From assembly GCA_045617825.1 (NCBI GenBank), contig JAZLJI010000052.1:1-6876 (forward strand): a stretch of DNA of 6,876 nucleotides. The letters are read 5' to 3'. Made by a program: the position numbers and the translations under genes. Source of the stretch: UBA6987 sp045617825. Its GTDB lineage: Bacteria > Bacillota > Clostridia > Lachnospirales > Lachnospiraceae. Under the pieces are notes generated by a model. It searched no databases. It saw nothing but the letters and a program-made list of their open reading frames with translations, and was not told the origin of the DNA. Positions 1 through 6,651 of this stretch are shown one piece after another; position 1 is the first letter of the stretch; every line of letters begins with the position of its first letter.

Positions 1-17
1 TGCACGGGGGAACCGCC

Positions 18-72
18 GCGGGGCAACGCCCCGCTGCCGCTGGCCCCCCCCGCTGCCAGCGGCAGCGGGGGG
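18..72. repeat. GC-rich nested inverted repeats downstream of the 880-aa lipoprotein gene
   Basis: Three perfect inverted repeats compete for the same bases. GCGGGGC (18-24) pairs with GCCCCGC (28-34) around an AAC loop. A 16-bp arm at 29-44 pairs with 55-70 around a 10-nt loop. A 12-bp arm, CCCCCCGCTGCC (46-57), pairs with 61-72 around an AGC loop. The second excludes both others, whereas the first and third can coexist. It lies 66-92 bp past the stop codon of the minus-strand gene, where a terminator could sit, but neither strand has a T-run after the stem, so it is not a standard intrinsic terminator. It may be a REP-like dispersed element or a factor-dependent 3' end; the sequence alone does not decide. 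Confidence 0.7.
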
Positions 73-137
73 CGCCCTTCATCGGTTTTCATCGATTTTG
101 ACCGGCTTTTCGGCTATGCGCCGCGGGCCTTCTGCTT

Positions 138-2780
138 TTACTTTCCGTAGATCTCAAACTCGCAGATACGCAGCGCGCGCTTTTCCTTGAAGCTGTCCGC
201 CAGCTTGGTATTCTCCCAGGCCTCCAGCGCCGTCAGCTTCACGTATCTGGCCGCAGGCTTGTCGGTGAAATTGCATTTGCGGTCCGCGCCCTCGTTGCCC
301 TTCACCTCGTCCACGTCGGTCCAGTTGGTACCGTCCTCGGAGACGGATACCTTCCAGCTCTTCAGACCGCCGTAGACCGTGGGCTGAGCGAAATTATCGA
401 TGAAATAGGAGCTCAGCGTATAGACCTCGCCCAGGTCGAAGATGATATATCCGTTATCGGACCAGTAGAAGCCGGCGCCGTCGGTAAGCGCGGAGCCCCG
501 GTAGCCGTCGATCATCAATTCAGGCGCGTATTTATCCGCCAGGATGCGGGGATAGGAGAAGGTTATCTTGCTCGTCAGAGCCAGGTTCTTCTCGCCCTCC
601 TCGATCTCCTCCGCGGGCTTCTTCACGTCCGCCTCCGGGATATGCTGCACCTTGTCCGCCATGGGCTTGACCACGTCCTTGTCGGTCAGTCCCAGGTTCT
701 TCCACAGCCGCTCCAGCAGGGCGACCATGCCGTCCACCAGGTCCTCGGCGGTGCCGGGAGCTACCTGACAGGCCGAGCCGGTCACTTCGTAGGCCACCTC
801 CTGCTTATCGCCCAGGATGCGGTAATGCTGCGCCTGGAAGGAAGGCATATAGCCGTTCCGCTGGCTGTTGGACAGGATAAAGGTCATGGCAAAGGGGGAT
901 CTGTCCTTGGTGTCCAGCGCGTTCACGTTGAACATCTCATAGCCGGCCGTTACGAAGGCCAGTGTGCTGCCGATCGAAACGGCGTCCTGCTCGATCCGGA
1001 CGGAGGCCTTTTCATAGCCCTTATTGACCGCGTCGTGCTGCTGCCGCAGGCTCTGGATCGCGCCGGTCTCCACCACCGTGAGATTCTGCAGCGCCTTCAG
1101 CGCATACCGGGCCAGCTTTTCGCCGAAGTCCGGGGAAGCCTCGATCTCTCCGTTGTATTTGGATTCACCGGGGTCGTAGCAGTGGGGGATGATATTGCCG
1201 CAGGCGCCCTGGAAATAGGCCACCAGCAGGTCGTCATCCTTCTTTTCCATGTATCTGCGCATATATCCCGGGAAATCCGCCGAGATGAACGGCCGGTTCG
1301 CGCTGCCGTAGCCGGTGCCGGAGGTGCTGGCGGAGGTGGCATGCGCCTGCCAGTTCACCATCACCACGTCCTTGCGGCCCTCCCGCACGAAGCGGATCAG
1401 CTGCATATCGGGATCGGCCTTCTCCGTCACGCCCTTGTTGGTGCCCTGCGTGAAGTTCACGCCGGCCATGGTGCCGATATCCGTCCGCCAGTGGCGCACC
1501 CAGTTCATGTGCTCCACCTCCGCCACCGCGATGCCGGTCTCCTTTACCGGTGCCAGATCGGCCAATGCCGCCTTGGCGGCCACGACCATCTGCGCCTCCC
1601 AGACCTTATAATACGGCGAGTTGGTATTCACGTTTGCCGACATCGAAGCGTCACCCACGTCCGGGCCGGAGTGGGTATGGGTCGCGGAAATATGGATCTG
1701 CTCCGCCGGGATCCCCGTTTCTTTTTCGATCAGGTCGCCGACCTTATCCGTCCAGGCGTTCGGGGACCGCAGCAGGTCCATGGTGAACAGCAGCTCCGTA
1801 CGGCTGCCGTCACTGATCGCGATGGCCGTGGCCATCAGCCGGTCCTCGGCACTGAGGGTCGTATTGGACATGCGGCTGGACGTATTGCCGTAGCCGCCCA
1901 GCGGCAGGGTCAGGTCAGAGGTGATATCCGCCCGGCCAAAGCCCACCTGCAGCACCGGCTTTTCTGCCAAAGCGGGAAGCGCGGTCTCCTCGGGAGCCGC
2001 CGTGCCCTCCGACATCTCCGCCGGATGATAAGGCAGGGCGAAGTCCGTCAGACAGGCCACCTCAAAGCTGCGGGTCTTCTCTTCTCCGGTCTCGCCCACC
2101 AGAACGAACTGGCTGTCCCGGATGCTGATGGTCACGCCATCCTCCAGATATACCGGCTTTACCTCCGCGATCACGCAGAGCAGCTTGTCTCTGGTGGCGG
2201 ATTTGGTGGGTACCACACCCATCAGAAGGTCGCCGGGCTGAGCCTTGGCATAGGCCCGCATCACCATCTGAGGCGTATTGTAATATTCCATGATCTTCTG
2301 GGTCGTTTCCCAGTCGTTCCAGGCTGCCAGCAGCTCGGCCTTCCGGTCCGCCGTGATCAGGTCCTGCTGCAGCTGGACGAATTCCTCTTCCCAGGCTGTG
2401 GTGAAGCGGTCAAACAGCTCCAGCTGCGTCCCCCAGGCCTCCGTTTCCAGCCCGGACATCAGCGCCAGCTCCTTCGCCGTCATCAGCTCTCCGCCGGACG
2501 CGTACGCGCTGAGGTCCACACCCGCCGCCGCGTAGGCTTCTTTTACCCGGGAGATCCCGTCCGCGGCCTTCGAGGCCTTGGCCGCCGCCACGATGGCTGC
2601 GCGGGCCTCCTGCTCCTTCATCGCCGCCGTCTCTCCCTGTGTTTCCGTTTGTTTGGTCTCTGCCTGAGTCCTGCTCTCGTCCTTGCTCGCCTCCGTGCTG
2701 CTGTTGCTGCCTCCGCAGGCGGTGAGGCCGAGAAGCAGCGCCGCCAGCAGGATCGCGCCTGCCGTTCTGAATCGTTTCAT
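138..2780 (-). CDS. Lipoprotein with ceramidase-like hydrolase domain and C-terminal F5/8 type C (discoidin) module
   Basis: This 880-aa protein starts with a lipoprotein signal peptide: basic MKRFR, a hydrophobic stretch, and a lipobox LTAC with the lipidated Cys at residue 22. It should therefore be anchored on the outer face of the membrane. Residues 23-55 are a Glu/Thr/Gln-rich linker. Residues 60-255 form an N-terminal domain shared with the neighbouring paralog. Residues 276-700 resemble the neutral/alkaline non-lysosomal ceramidase family (Pfam PF04734): VGFGRADIT, PLGGYG, ATHTHSGPD (His368/His370), NWQAH (His480), ISADFPGYM, QGACGNIIP, GYE (Glu615) and NGYMPS (Tyr644). These fit the expected zinc ligands, but the position of the ceramidase nucleophilic Ser appears to be Ile531. 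Residues 730-880 look like an F5/8 type C / CBM32-like domain (FDLGEVYTL, ARYVKL, ICEFEIYG). The start is supported by a GGAGAG site 7 nt upstream; the stop is TAA. The substrate is unknown and I do not call it a ceramidase. Confidence 0.92.
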   Translation of the reverse strand: MKRFRTAGAILLAALLLGLTACGGSNSSTEASKDESRTQAETKQTETQGETAAMKEQEARAAIVAAAKASKAADGISRVKEAYAAAGVDLSAYASGGELMTAKELALMSGLETEAWGTQLELFDRFTTAWEEEFVQLQQDLITADRKAELLAAWNDWETTQKIMEYYNTPQMVMRAYAKAQPGDLLMGVVPTKSATRDKLLCVIAEVKPVYLEDGVTISIRDSQFVLVGETGEEKTRSFEVACLTDFALPYHPAEMSEGTAAPEETALPALAEKPVLQVGFGRADITSDLTLPLGGYGNTSSRMSNTTLSAEDRLMATAIAISDGSRTELLFTMDLLRSPNAWTDKVGDLIEKETGIPAEQIHISATHTHSGPDVGDASMSANVNTNSPYYKVWEAQMVVAAKAALADLAPVKETGIAVAEVEHMNWVRHWRTDIGTMAGVNFTQGTNKGVTEKADPDMQLIRFVREGRKDVVMVNWQAHATSASTSGTGYGSANRPFISADFPGYMRRYMEKKDDDLLVAYFQGACGNIIPHCYDPGESKYNGEIEASPDFGEKLARYALKALQNLTVVETGAIQSLRQQHDAVNKGYEKASVRIEQDAVSIGSTLAFVTAGYEMFNVNALDTKDRSPFAMTFILSNSQRNGYMPSFQAQHYRILGDKQEVAYEVTGSACQVAPGTAEDLVDGMVALLERLWKNLGLTDKDVVKPMADKVQHIPEADVKKPAEEIEEGEKNLALTSKITFSYPRILADKYAPELMIDGYRGSALTDGAGFYWSDNGYIIFDLGEVYTLSSYFIDNFAQPTVYGGLKSWKVSVSEDGTNWTDVDEVKGNEGADRKCNFTDKPAARYVKLTALEAWENTKLADSFKEKRALRICEFEIYGK

Positions 2781-2786
2781 CCGTTT

Positions 2787-2792
2787 CTCTCC
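2787..2792 (-). promoter_or_regulatory. Ribosome binding site for the 880-aa lipoprotein gene
   Basis: GGAGAG on the minus strand, with a 6-nt gap before the ATG at 2778-2780. It fixes the start immediately before the signal peptide. Confidence 0.8.
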
Positions 2793-2860
2793 GTTTTCGT
2801 TTTCTGTTCATCCGCAGGATCCCCGCCGCCCGGAAGCGCTCCGCGCCGGACTGCTATATC

Positions 2861-2899
2861 GAGGATATCCTCAGAATAATACAACCTTATCTTATCAGC
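2861..2899 (-). promoter_or_regulatory. Possible internal promoter/operator region between the two lipoprotein genes
   Basis: The 198-bp gap between the paralogs has no intrinsic terminator that I can see. On the minus strand it contains GCTGATAAG (2891-2899), then a -10-like TATTAT (2876-2881), then a perfect 12-bp palindrome GAGGATATCCTC (2861-2872). I find no convincing -35 element at the right distance from TATTAT. The gene may therefore be read through from the upstream paralog, or have a weak or activator-dependent promoter here. The palindrome lies about where transcription would begin, so it could be an operator or simply a hairpin. GCTGATAAG also occurs upstream of the other paralog. 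Confidence 0.35.
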
Positions 2900-2978
2900 T
2901 TCCGCCGCGGCCCGCCATCTCAATTTGTGCTTTGGATCCTTCATTTTGTTGTATGGCTTCCCGCGCCGGGCGCAGGTC

Positions 2979-5189
2979 TTATTTCAGCTCCGCCTCCGGA
3001 ACGTGCTGCACCTTGTCCGCCAGAGGCTTCACGATGTCCTTATCCTCCAGCCCCAGGTTCTTCCACAGCCGGCCCAGCATCCCGGCGATGCCGTCCACCA
3101 GGTCCTCGCCGGTACCGGCAGCCATCTTGCTGATGTTGCCGCCCGCCTCGAAGGCCGTATCCTGCTCAGGCCCCAGAATATCATAATGGAAGGCCTGGAA
3201 GGAAGGAATGTAGGCATTTCCCTGGCTGCAGGACAGGACGAAGGTCATGGCAAAGGGCGATCTGGCCTTGGCCGCCAGGCCGTTCACGTTGAACATTTCG
3301 TAACCGGCGGTCACAAAGGCGATGGTGCTGCCCACCGACACCGCGTCCTGCTCGATGTCCCGGGTCGCCGCGTCGTCCTTGGTGCTGATCGCTATATGCT
3401 GCTGCCGCAGGCTCTGCACCGCGCCGGTCTCCACCACCGTGACGTTTTCCAGAGCCTTCAGGGCGTAACGGCCCAGCCGTTCACCCAGCACCGTCGGTGT
3501 CTCGCAGTTCGCATTGTACTGCATCATGGCCTTATCCTGCGTCCGCAGCACCACGTTGCCGCAGGCGCCCTGATAATAAGCCACCAGGATATCCTCATCC
3601 TGCTTTTCCATGAACCGGCGCATATAGCCCGGATAGTCCGTCGAAATGTTCGGCCGGTTGGCCTTGCCGAAGTCCGTGCCCGCCGTGCTGCAGCAGGTGG
3701 AATGCGCCTGCCAGTTCACCATCACCACGTCCTTGCGGCCCTCCCGCACGAAGCGGATCAGCTGCATTTCCGGATCGGCAAATTCCGTAGCGCCCATATT
3801 GGTGCCCTTGGTGAAGTTCACCCCGGCCACAACGCCCTCCGCGGTCCGCCAATGGCGCACCCAGTTCATGTGCTCCACCTCGACCGCGGCGATCCCGGTC
3901 TCCTTCACCGGCGCCAGATCGGCCAATGCGTCCTCGGCGACCTTGACCATCTGCTCCAGCCAGAAATCATAGTACGGCGAATAGGTCTTCACCGCCTCCG
4001 GCATATAGGCATCCGCCACGTCGGGGCCGGAGTGATTGTGGGTCGCGGAAACGTGGATCTGTTCGCCCGGGATGCCCGTGGCCTTCTCGATGGCGATCCC
4101 CAGCAGGTCCGTCCAGTCTGCCGGCGTATACAGCAGGTCCATGGTAAACAGCAGCTCGGTACGGCTTCCGTCGCTGATCGCGACGGCCGTAGCCATCAGC
4201 CGGTCCTCGGGGATGATCGTCTTCGTGGACATCCGGCTGTTGGCGTTTCCGTAGCCGCCCAGCGCCAGAGGCATGTCGGAGGTGATATCCTCTCTTCCGA
4301 AGCCCACCTGCAGCACCGGCGTCTCCGCGGGAGCGGGCAGAATGACCTCACCGGGCGTCGGCACCGCCTCCTCCAGCTGCGCCAGCCGGTAAGGCAGACC
4401 GTAGTATTTGTCGTAGGCCTGCTCGAAGGTGAGGATCTTCTCCGTCCCCTTCTCGCCCACCAGGACCATCTCGCTGTCCTTGATGTTCAGGTTCGCCCCG
4501 TCCGCCAGGAAGACCGGGTTCACTTCCTTGATCACGCAGAGGGACTTGTCGCGGGTCCCGTTCTTGGTCGGCGTCACCCCGATCAGGAGGTCGCCGGGCT
4601 GCGCCTTGGCATAGGCCCGCATGATCATCTGCGGGGTATTGTAAAACTGCAGGATCTTCTGCGTATTGTCCCATTCGTTCCAGGCCGCCAGCAGCTCGGC
4701 CTTCCGCTCCGGCTTGATGATGTCCTCGCTCAGATGGGTATATTCCTCCTCCCAGCCCACCGTAAAGCGGTCAAACAGCTCCAGCTCCGTGCCCCAGGCC
4801 TCCGTTTCGACACCGGAGATCAGGGCCAGCTCCGGAGCCTTCAGCAGCTTCGCGCCGGAGGTATAGGCGCTGAGGTCCACGCCGACCGCGCCGAAGGCAT
4901 CCCGGACCCGGGTCATCCCGTCCGCCGCGTTGGACGCCTGAGCGGCTGCCAGGATCAGCTCGCGGGCATTGGCGGGAAGCTGCACGGTCTTGCTTTCCTC
5001 GGTCTCTTCCGTCTGAGACTCCGGCTGCGTTAGACTTTCCTGCGTCTCCGCCTGCTGCGTCGCGGCCCGGGCCGTGCTCTCCGAGTCCTTTTCGCTGCCC
5101 TCGGTGCTGCCGCTGTTCTCCCCGCAGGCTGCCAGCCCCAGAAGGAGCGCTGCCAGCAGAATGAGCGCCGTCGCTTTTCTTAGTTTCAT
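2979..5189 (-). CDS. Lipoprotein with ceramidase-like hydrolase domain, no C-terminal binding module
   Basis: This 736-aa protein is a close paralog of the next gene. The reading frame is open 29 codons further upstream, but I choose the ATG at 5187-5189. It has a GGGAGGG site 5 nt away and begins directly with a lipoprotein signal peptide (MKLRK, then LLLGLAAC, lipobox Cys22); the longer form would bury that signal. A Glu/Thr/Gln-rich linker (23-70) precedes the conserved N-terminal domain (75-270). The ceramidase-like domain (293-715, PF04734-like) shows VGFGREDIT, ATHNHSGPD (His384/His386), NWQAH (His496), GYE (Glu631) and AYIPS (Tyr660), so the inferred zinc ligands are kept. The segment matching the ceramidase nucleophile reads GACGNVVLR, with neither Ser nor Pro. 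It ends at KVQHVPEAELK, exactly where the paralog continues into a linker and discoidin domain. It is likely a surface-anchored metal-dependent hydrolase or a catalytically altered relative; the substrate is unknown. Confidence 0.92.
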   Translation of the reverse strand: MKLRKATALILLAALLLGLAACGENSGSTEGSEKDSESTARAATQQAETQESLTQPESQTEETEESKTVQLPANARELILAAAQASNAADGMTRVRDAFGAVGVDLSAYTSGAKLLKAPELALISGVETEAWGTELELFDRFTVGWEEEYTHLSEDIIKPERKAELLAAWNEWDNTQKILQFYNTPQMIMRAYAKAQPGDLLIGVTPTKNGTRDKSLCVIKEVNPVFLADGANLNIKDSEMVLVGEKGTEKILTFEQAYDKYYGLPYRLAQLEEAVPTPGEVILPAPAETPVLQVGFGREDITSDMPLALGGYGNANSRMSTKTIIPEDRLMATAVAISDGSRTELLFTMDLLYTPADWTDLLGIAIEKATGIPGEQIHVSATHNHSGPDVADAYMPEAVKTYSPYYDFWLEQMVKVAEDALADLAPVKETGIAAVEVEHMNWVRHWRTAEGVVAGVNFTKGTNMGATEFADPEMQLIRFVREGRKDVVMVNWQAHSTCCSTAGTDFGKANRPNISTDYPGYMRRFMEKQDEDILVAYYQGACGNVVLRTQDKAMMQYNANCETPTVLGERLGRYALKALENVTVVETGAVQSLRQQHIAISTKDDAATRDIEQDAVSVGSTIAFVTAGYEMFNVNGLAAKARSPFAMTFVLSCSQGNAYIPSFQAFHYDILGPEQDTAFEAGGNISKMAAGTGEDLVDGIAGMLGRLWKNLGLEDKDIVKPLADKVQHVPEAELK

Positions 5190-5194
5190 AGGAT

Positions 5195-5201
5195 CCCTCC
5201 C
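5195..5201 (-). promoter_or_regulatory. Ribosome binding site deciding the start of the 736-aa lipoprotein gene
   Basis: GGGAGGG on the minus strand lies 5 nt before the ATG at 5187-5189. This strong site selects the internal ATG over the upstream ATG at 5274-5276, which would also overlap the predicted promoter. Confidence 0.88.
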
Positions 5202-5229
5202 TTTCGCCATCGGCAAATGGTACCGTCGT

Positions 5230-5250
5230 GCTGATATTCCGCTTATCAGC
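5230..5250. promoter_or_regulatory. Inverted repeat at the predicted transcription start of the lipoprotein genes (candidate operator)
   Basis: GCTGATA (5230-5236) and TATCAGC (5244-5250) form a perfect 7-bp inverted repeat with a 7-nt spacer. The repeat overlaps the candidate -10 box and the expected start point of the minus-strand transcript. This is the position a repressor would use, although a short 5' RNA hairpin is the alternative. The arm with its flank, GCTGATAAG, recurs upstream of the second paralog. Confidence 0.5.
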
Positions 5251-5276
5251 ATAACCTTTTTCCCGTCAATAATCAA
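5248..5276 (-). promoter_or_regulatory. Candidate sigma-A type promoter for the lipoprotein genes
   Basis: On the minus strand, TTGATT (5271-5276) and TATGCT (5248-5253) are separated by exactly 17 nt. Each matches the vegetative consensus at 4 of 6 positions. The predicted start is near 5241, giving a leader of about 50 nt. It sits just downstream of the ilvE terminator, so the lipoprotein genes form a transcription unit of their own. Confidence 0.6.
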
Positions 5277-5315
5277 TCCCTTTCACCGCTTTCGCCTCTG
5301 GCGGGGCCTTTCACG

Positions 5316-5352
5316 AAAAAAGCGGCTGCGCGGAACCCCGCTGCAGCCGCTT
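5316..5352 (-). terminator. Intrinsic terminator of ilvE
   Basis: AAGCGGCTGC (5320-5329) pairs with GCAGCCGCTT (5343-5352). The stem extends inward with GCGG/CCGC around an AACC loop and one bulged base. Read on the minus strand, the GC-rich stem is followed directly by a run of six T (5316-5321). The stem begins 6 bp after the ilvE stop codon and separates ilvE from the lipoprotein genes. Confidence 0.95.
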
Positions 5353-5358
5353 GACAGA

Positions 5359-6369
5359 TCATCCCTTGATCCGGACGACCCAGCCCTCCGGGCCCTCCTC
5401 TTCTCCGTTTTGGATCGCGGTGAGCTTCCTGCGCAGTGCCCCGCACAGACTGTCCTCTTGGTATTCGCCGCCGAAGAACGTATATTTGGTGCCGTGATCG
5501 TCGATGCTGCGCACCGGAGAGATCACCGCCGCCGTGCCGCAGAGCCCGCATTCCGTGAAATCCCCCAGCTCCGACAGCCGCACCGGCCGCTCGGTGGCCT
5601 TGATGCCCAGATACCGCTCCGCGATCTCTAACAGCGAGCGCTTGGTGATGGACGGCAGAATGGATCCCGACTGAGGAGTGACCAGCTCTCCCGCCTTCGT
5701 TACGAACAGGATGTTGGCACCGCCGGTCTCTTCGATATAGGTCCGGGTGGCCGCATCCAGGTACAGGTTCTCGTCATATCCCAGCCTGTGCGCTTCCATC
5801 GTCGTCTGCAGGCTCATGGCATAGTTCAGCCCGGCCTTCACGTGCCCGGTCCCGTTGGGAGCTACCCGGTCCACGTCGCAGACCCGCAGGTCCACTGCAT
5901 TTTTCCCGCCCTGAAAATAGGGCCCCACCGGCGACACGTAGATGCGGAATTCGTACTCCGCGGCCGGCAGCACGCCCAGCACCGTGCCCGTGCCCACCAT
6001 GAAGGGCCGGATATACAGGGATCCGCCGCTTTCATAGGAAGGGATCAGCTCCTTGTTGGCTTCCACCGCCTGCATGACGCCCTTCAGAAAATCCTCCTTC
6101 GGGTAGGGCGGCATGCAGATCCGTTCCGCGGAAATATACATTCTTTCGGCGTTCATATCCGGCCGGAAAATGGTGATGTCCCCGTTCCGGGTCCGTCTGG
6201 CCTTCAGTCCCTCGAAGCACTGCTGCGCGTACTGGAAGATCGCGGCGCTCTCATTGACCACCAGATTTTCCTCAGTCGTCAGATATCCCTCATGCCACCG
6301 GCCCTCGGAATATTTAGCCACGTAGCGGTACGGTGCCTTGACATAGGCAAATCCCAGTTTTTTCTCCAT
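5359..6369 (-). CDS. ilvE: Branched-chain amino acid aminotransferase (type II BCAT, fold-type IV PLP enzyme)
   Basis: This 336-aa cytoplasmic enzyme is expected to swap amino groups between leucine, isoleucine or valine and 2-oxoglutarate (EC 2.6.1.42), the last step of branched-chain synthesis and the first of breakdown. It matches the family along its whole length: an N-terminal LGFAYVKAPYRYV block, QQCFEGLKA (50-57), FRPDMNAERM (68-77), SLYIRPFMVGTG, PVGPYF, PNGTGHVKAGLNYA with the probable PLP Lys at 178, LYLDA then YIEETGGANI (Glu213/Glu214), SILPSITKRSLL, ECGLCGTAAVISP (273-285) and a terminal EGW. The length is normal and nothing key is missing. The ATG has a GGAGGG site 3 nt upstream; the stop is TGA. 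It appears monocistronic, with its own terminator, and no other ilv or leu gene is in view. A related D-amino acid or aminodeoxychorismate lyase-like enzyme is unlikely given the complete BCAT signature. Confidence 0.97.
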   Translation of the reverse strand: MEKKLGFAYVKAPYRYVAKYSEGRWHEGYLTTEENLVVNESAAIFQYAQQCFEGLKARRTRNGDITIFRPDMNAERMYISAERICMPPYPKEDFLKGVMQAVEANKELIPSYESGGSLYIRPFMVGTGTVLGVLPAAEYEFRIYVSPVGPYFQGGKNAVDLRVCDVDRVAPNGTGHVKAGLNYAMSLQTTMEAHRLGYDENLYLDAATRTYIEETGGANILFVTKAGELVTPQSGSILPSITKRSLLEIAERYLGIKATERPVRLSELGDFTECGLCGTAAVISPVRSIDDHGTKYTFFGGEYQEDSLCGALRRKLTAIQNGEEEGPEGWVVRIKG

Positions 6370-6372
6370 AAG

Positions 6373-6378
6373 CCCTCC
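6373..6378 (-). promoter_or_regulatory. Ribosome binding site of ilvE
   Basis: GGAGGG on the minus strand, 3 nt before the ATG at 6367-6369. Confidence 0.88.
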
Positions 6379-6387
6379 GTGAAAGAA

Positions 6388-6414
6388 ATATCTTTTCTAT
6401 GCAGCAGAAAATAT
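6388..6414 (-). promoter_or_regulatory. Weak AT-rich hairpin in the ilvE leader
   Basis: ATAT (6388-6391) plus TTTCT (6394-6398) can pair with AGAAA (6406-6410) plus ATAT (6411-6414), with a 2-nt bulge and a 7-nt loop. It lies just upstream of the Shine-Dalgarno. It is AT-rich and may be incidental. No T-box signature or leucine-rich leader peptide was seen, so regulation by attenuation is not supported. Confidence 0.25.
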
Positions 6415-6431
6415 CCTGTTCCATTGATCCC

Positions 6432-6440
6432 AGTGTAGCA
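6432..6440 (-). promoter_or_regulatory. Candidate extended -10 promoter for ilvE
   Basis: TGCTACACT on the minus strand fits an extended -10 element (TGn followed by TACACT). A TATGCT overlapping it, offset by a few bases, is an alternative -10. No good -35 is present at 17 nt for either. The implied leader is about 55 nt. Confidence 0.4.
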
Positions 6441-6582
6441 TATTCTCTTCTCAAAATGTACTCTTTTTTCATGCCGGCAAAGAAACTTACCATATAGCTG
6501 CTGTCATATGGACGTCCCGGCCTGCTCATGCTCCCGGCTATCTTGTATTCCGCGAGCGTGTTTTGGTACGGCTCGTTGTTAT

Positions 6583-6633
6583 ATTGGCATCCTCTCCAAT
6601 GGCTCGCATGCGAGCCGCAGTGCGCAGCACTGC
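6583..6633. repeat. Three back-to-back perfect hairpins
   Basis: Three inverted repeats follow each other with no base between them. ATTGG/CCAAT flanks an 8-nt loop (6583-6600). The 16-bp perfect palindrome GGCTCGCATGCGAGCC occupies 6601-6616. GCAGTGC/GCACTGC flanks a GCA loop (6617-6633). No convincing coding sequence covers them. This could be a structured RNA on either strand or a dispersed palindromic repeat. Confidence 0.75.
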
Positions 6634-6651
6634 TTCAAAGCCCGACTCTCC

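Noticed and set aside
642..2879. Plus-strand open frame of 745 codons antisense to the 880-aa lipoprotein gene
   Set aside because: It mirrors the coding strand. The translation is rich in His, Arg, Gly and Leu with no domain, and the opposite strand has clear signal peptide, domains and RBS. The open frame follows from GC-biased codon use.
2963..2973. Terminator after the 736-aa gene (GCGCC-G-GGCGC)
   Set aside because: The stem is 5 bp with an impossible 1-nt loop and no T-run follows on the minus strand.
2925..5033. Plus-strand open frame of 702 codons antisense to the 736-aa lipoprotein gene
   Set aside because: Same reasoning. It resembles the first antisense translation only because the sense genes are paralogs.
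5190..5276. Longer N-terminus (29 extra residues) for the 736-aa lipoprotein
   Set aside because: It would place a non-hydrophobic extension before the lipoprotein signal and start inside the predicted promoter. The internal ATG has a strong RBS.
6370..6560. T-box or attenuator leader for ilvE
   Set aside because: No AGGGTGGAACCGCG-like T-box sequence, no terminator/antiterminator pair and no Leu/Ile/Val-rich short peptide were seen. Only a weak AT-rich hairpin is present.
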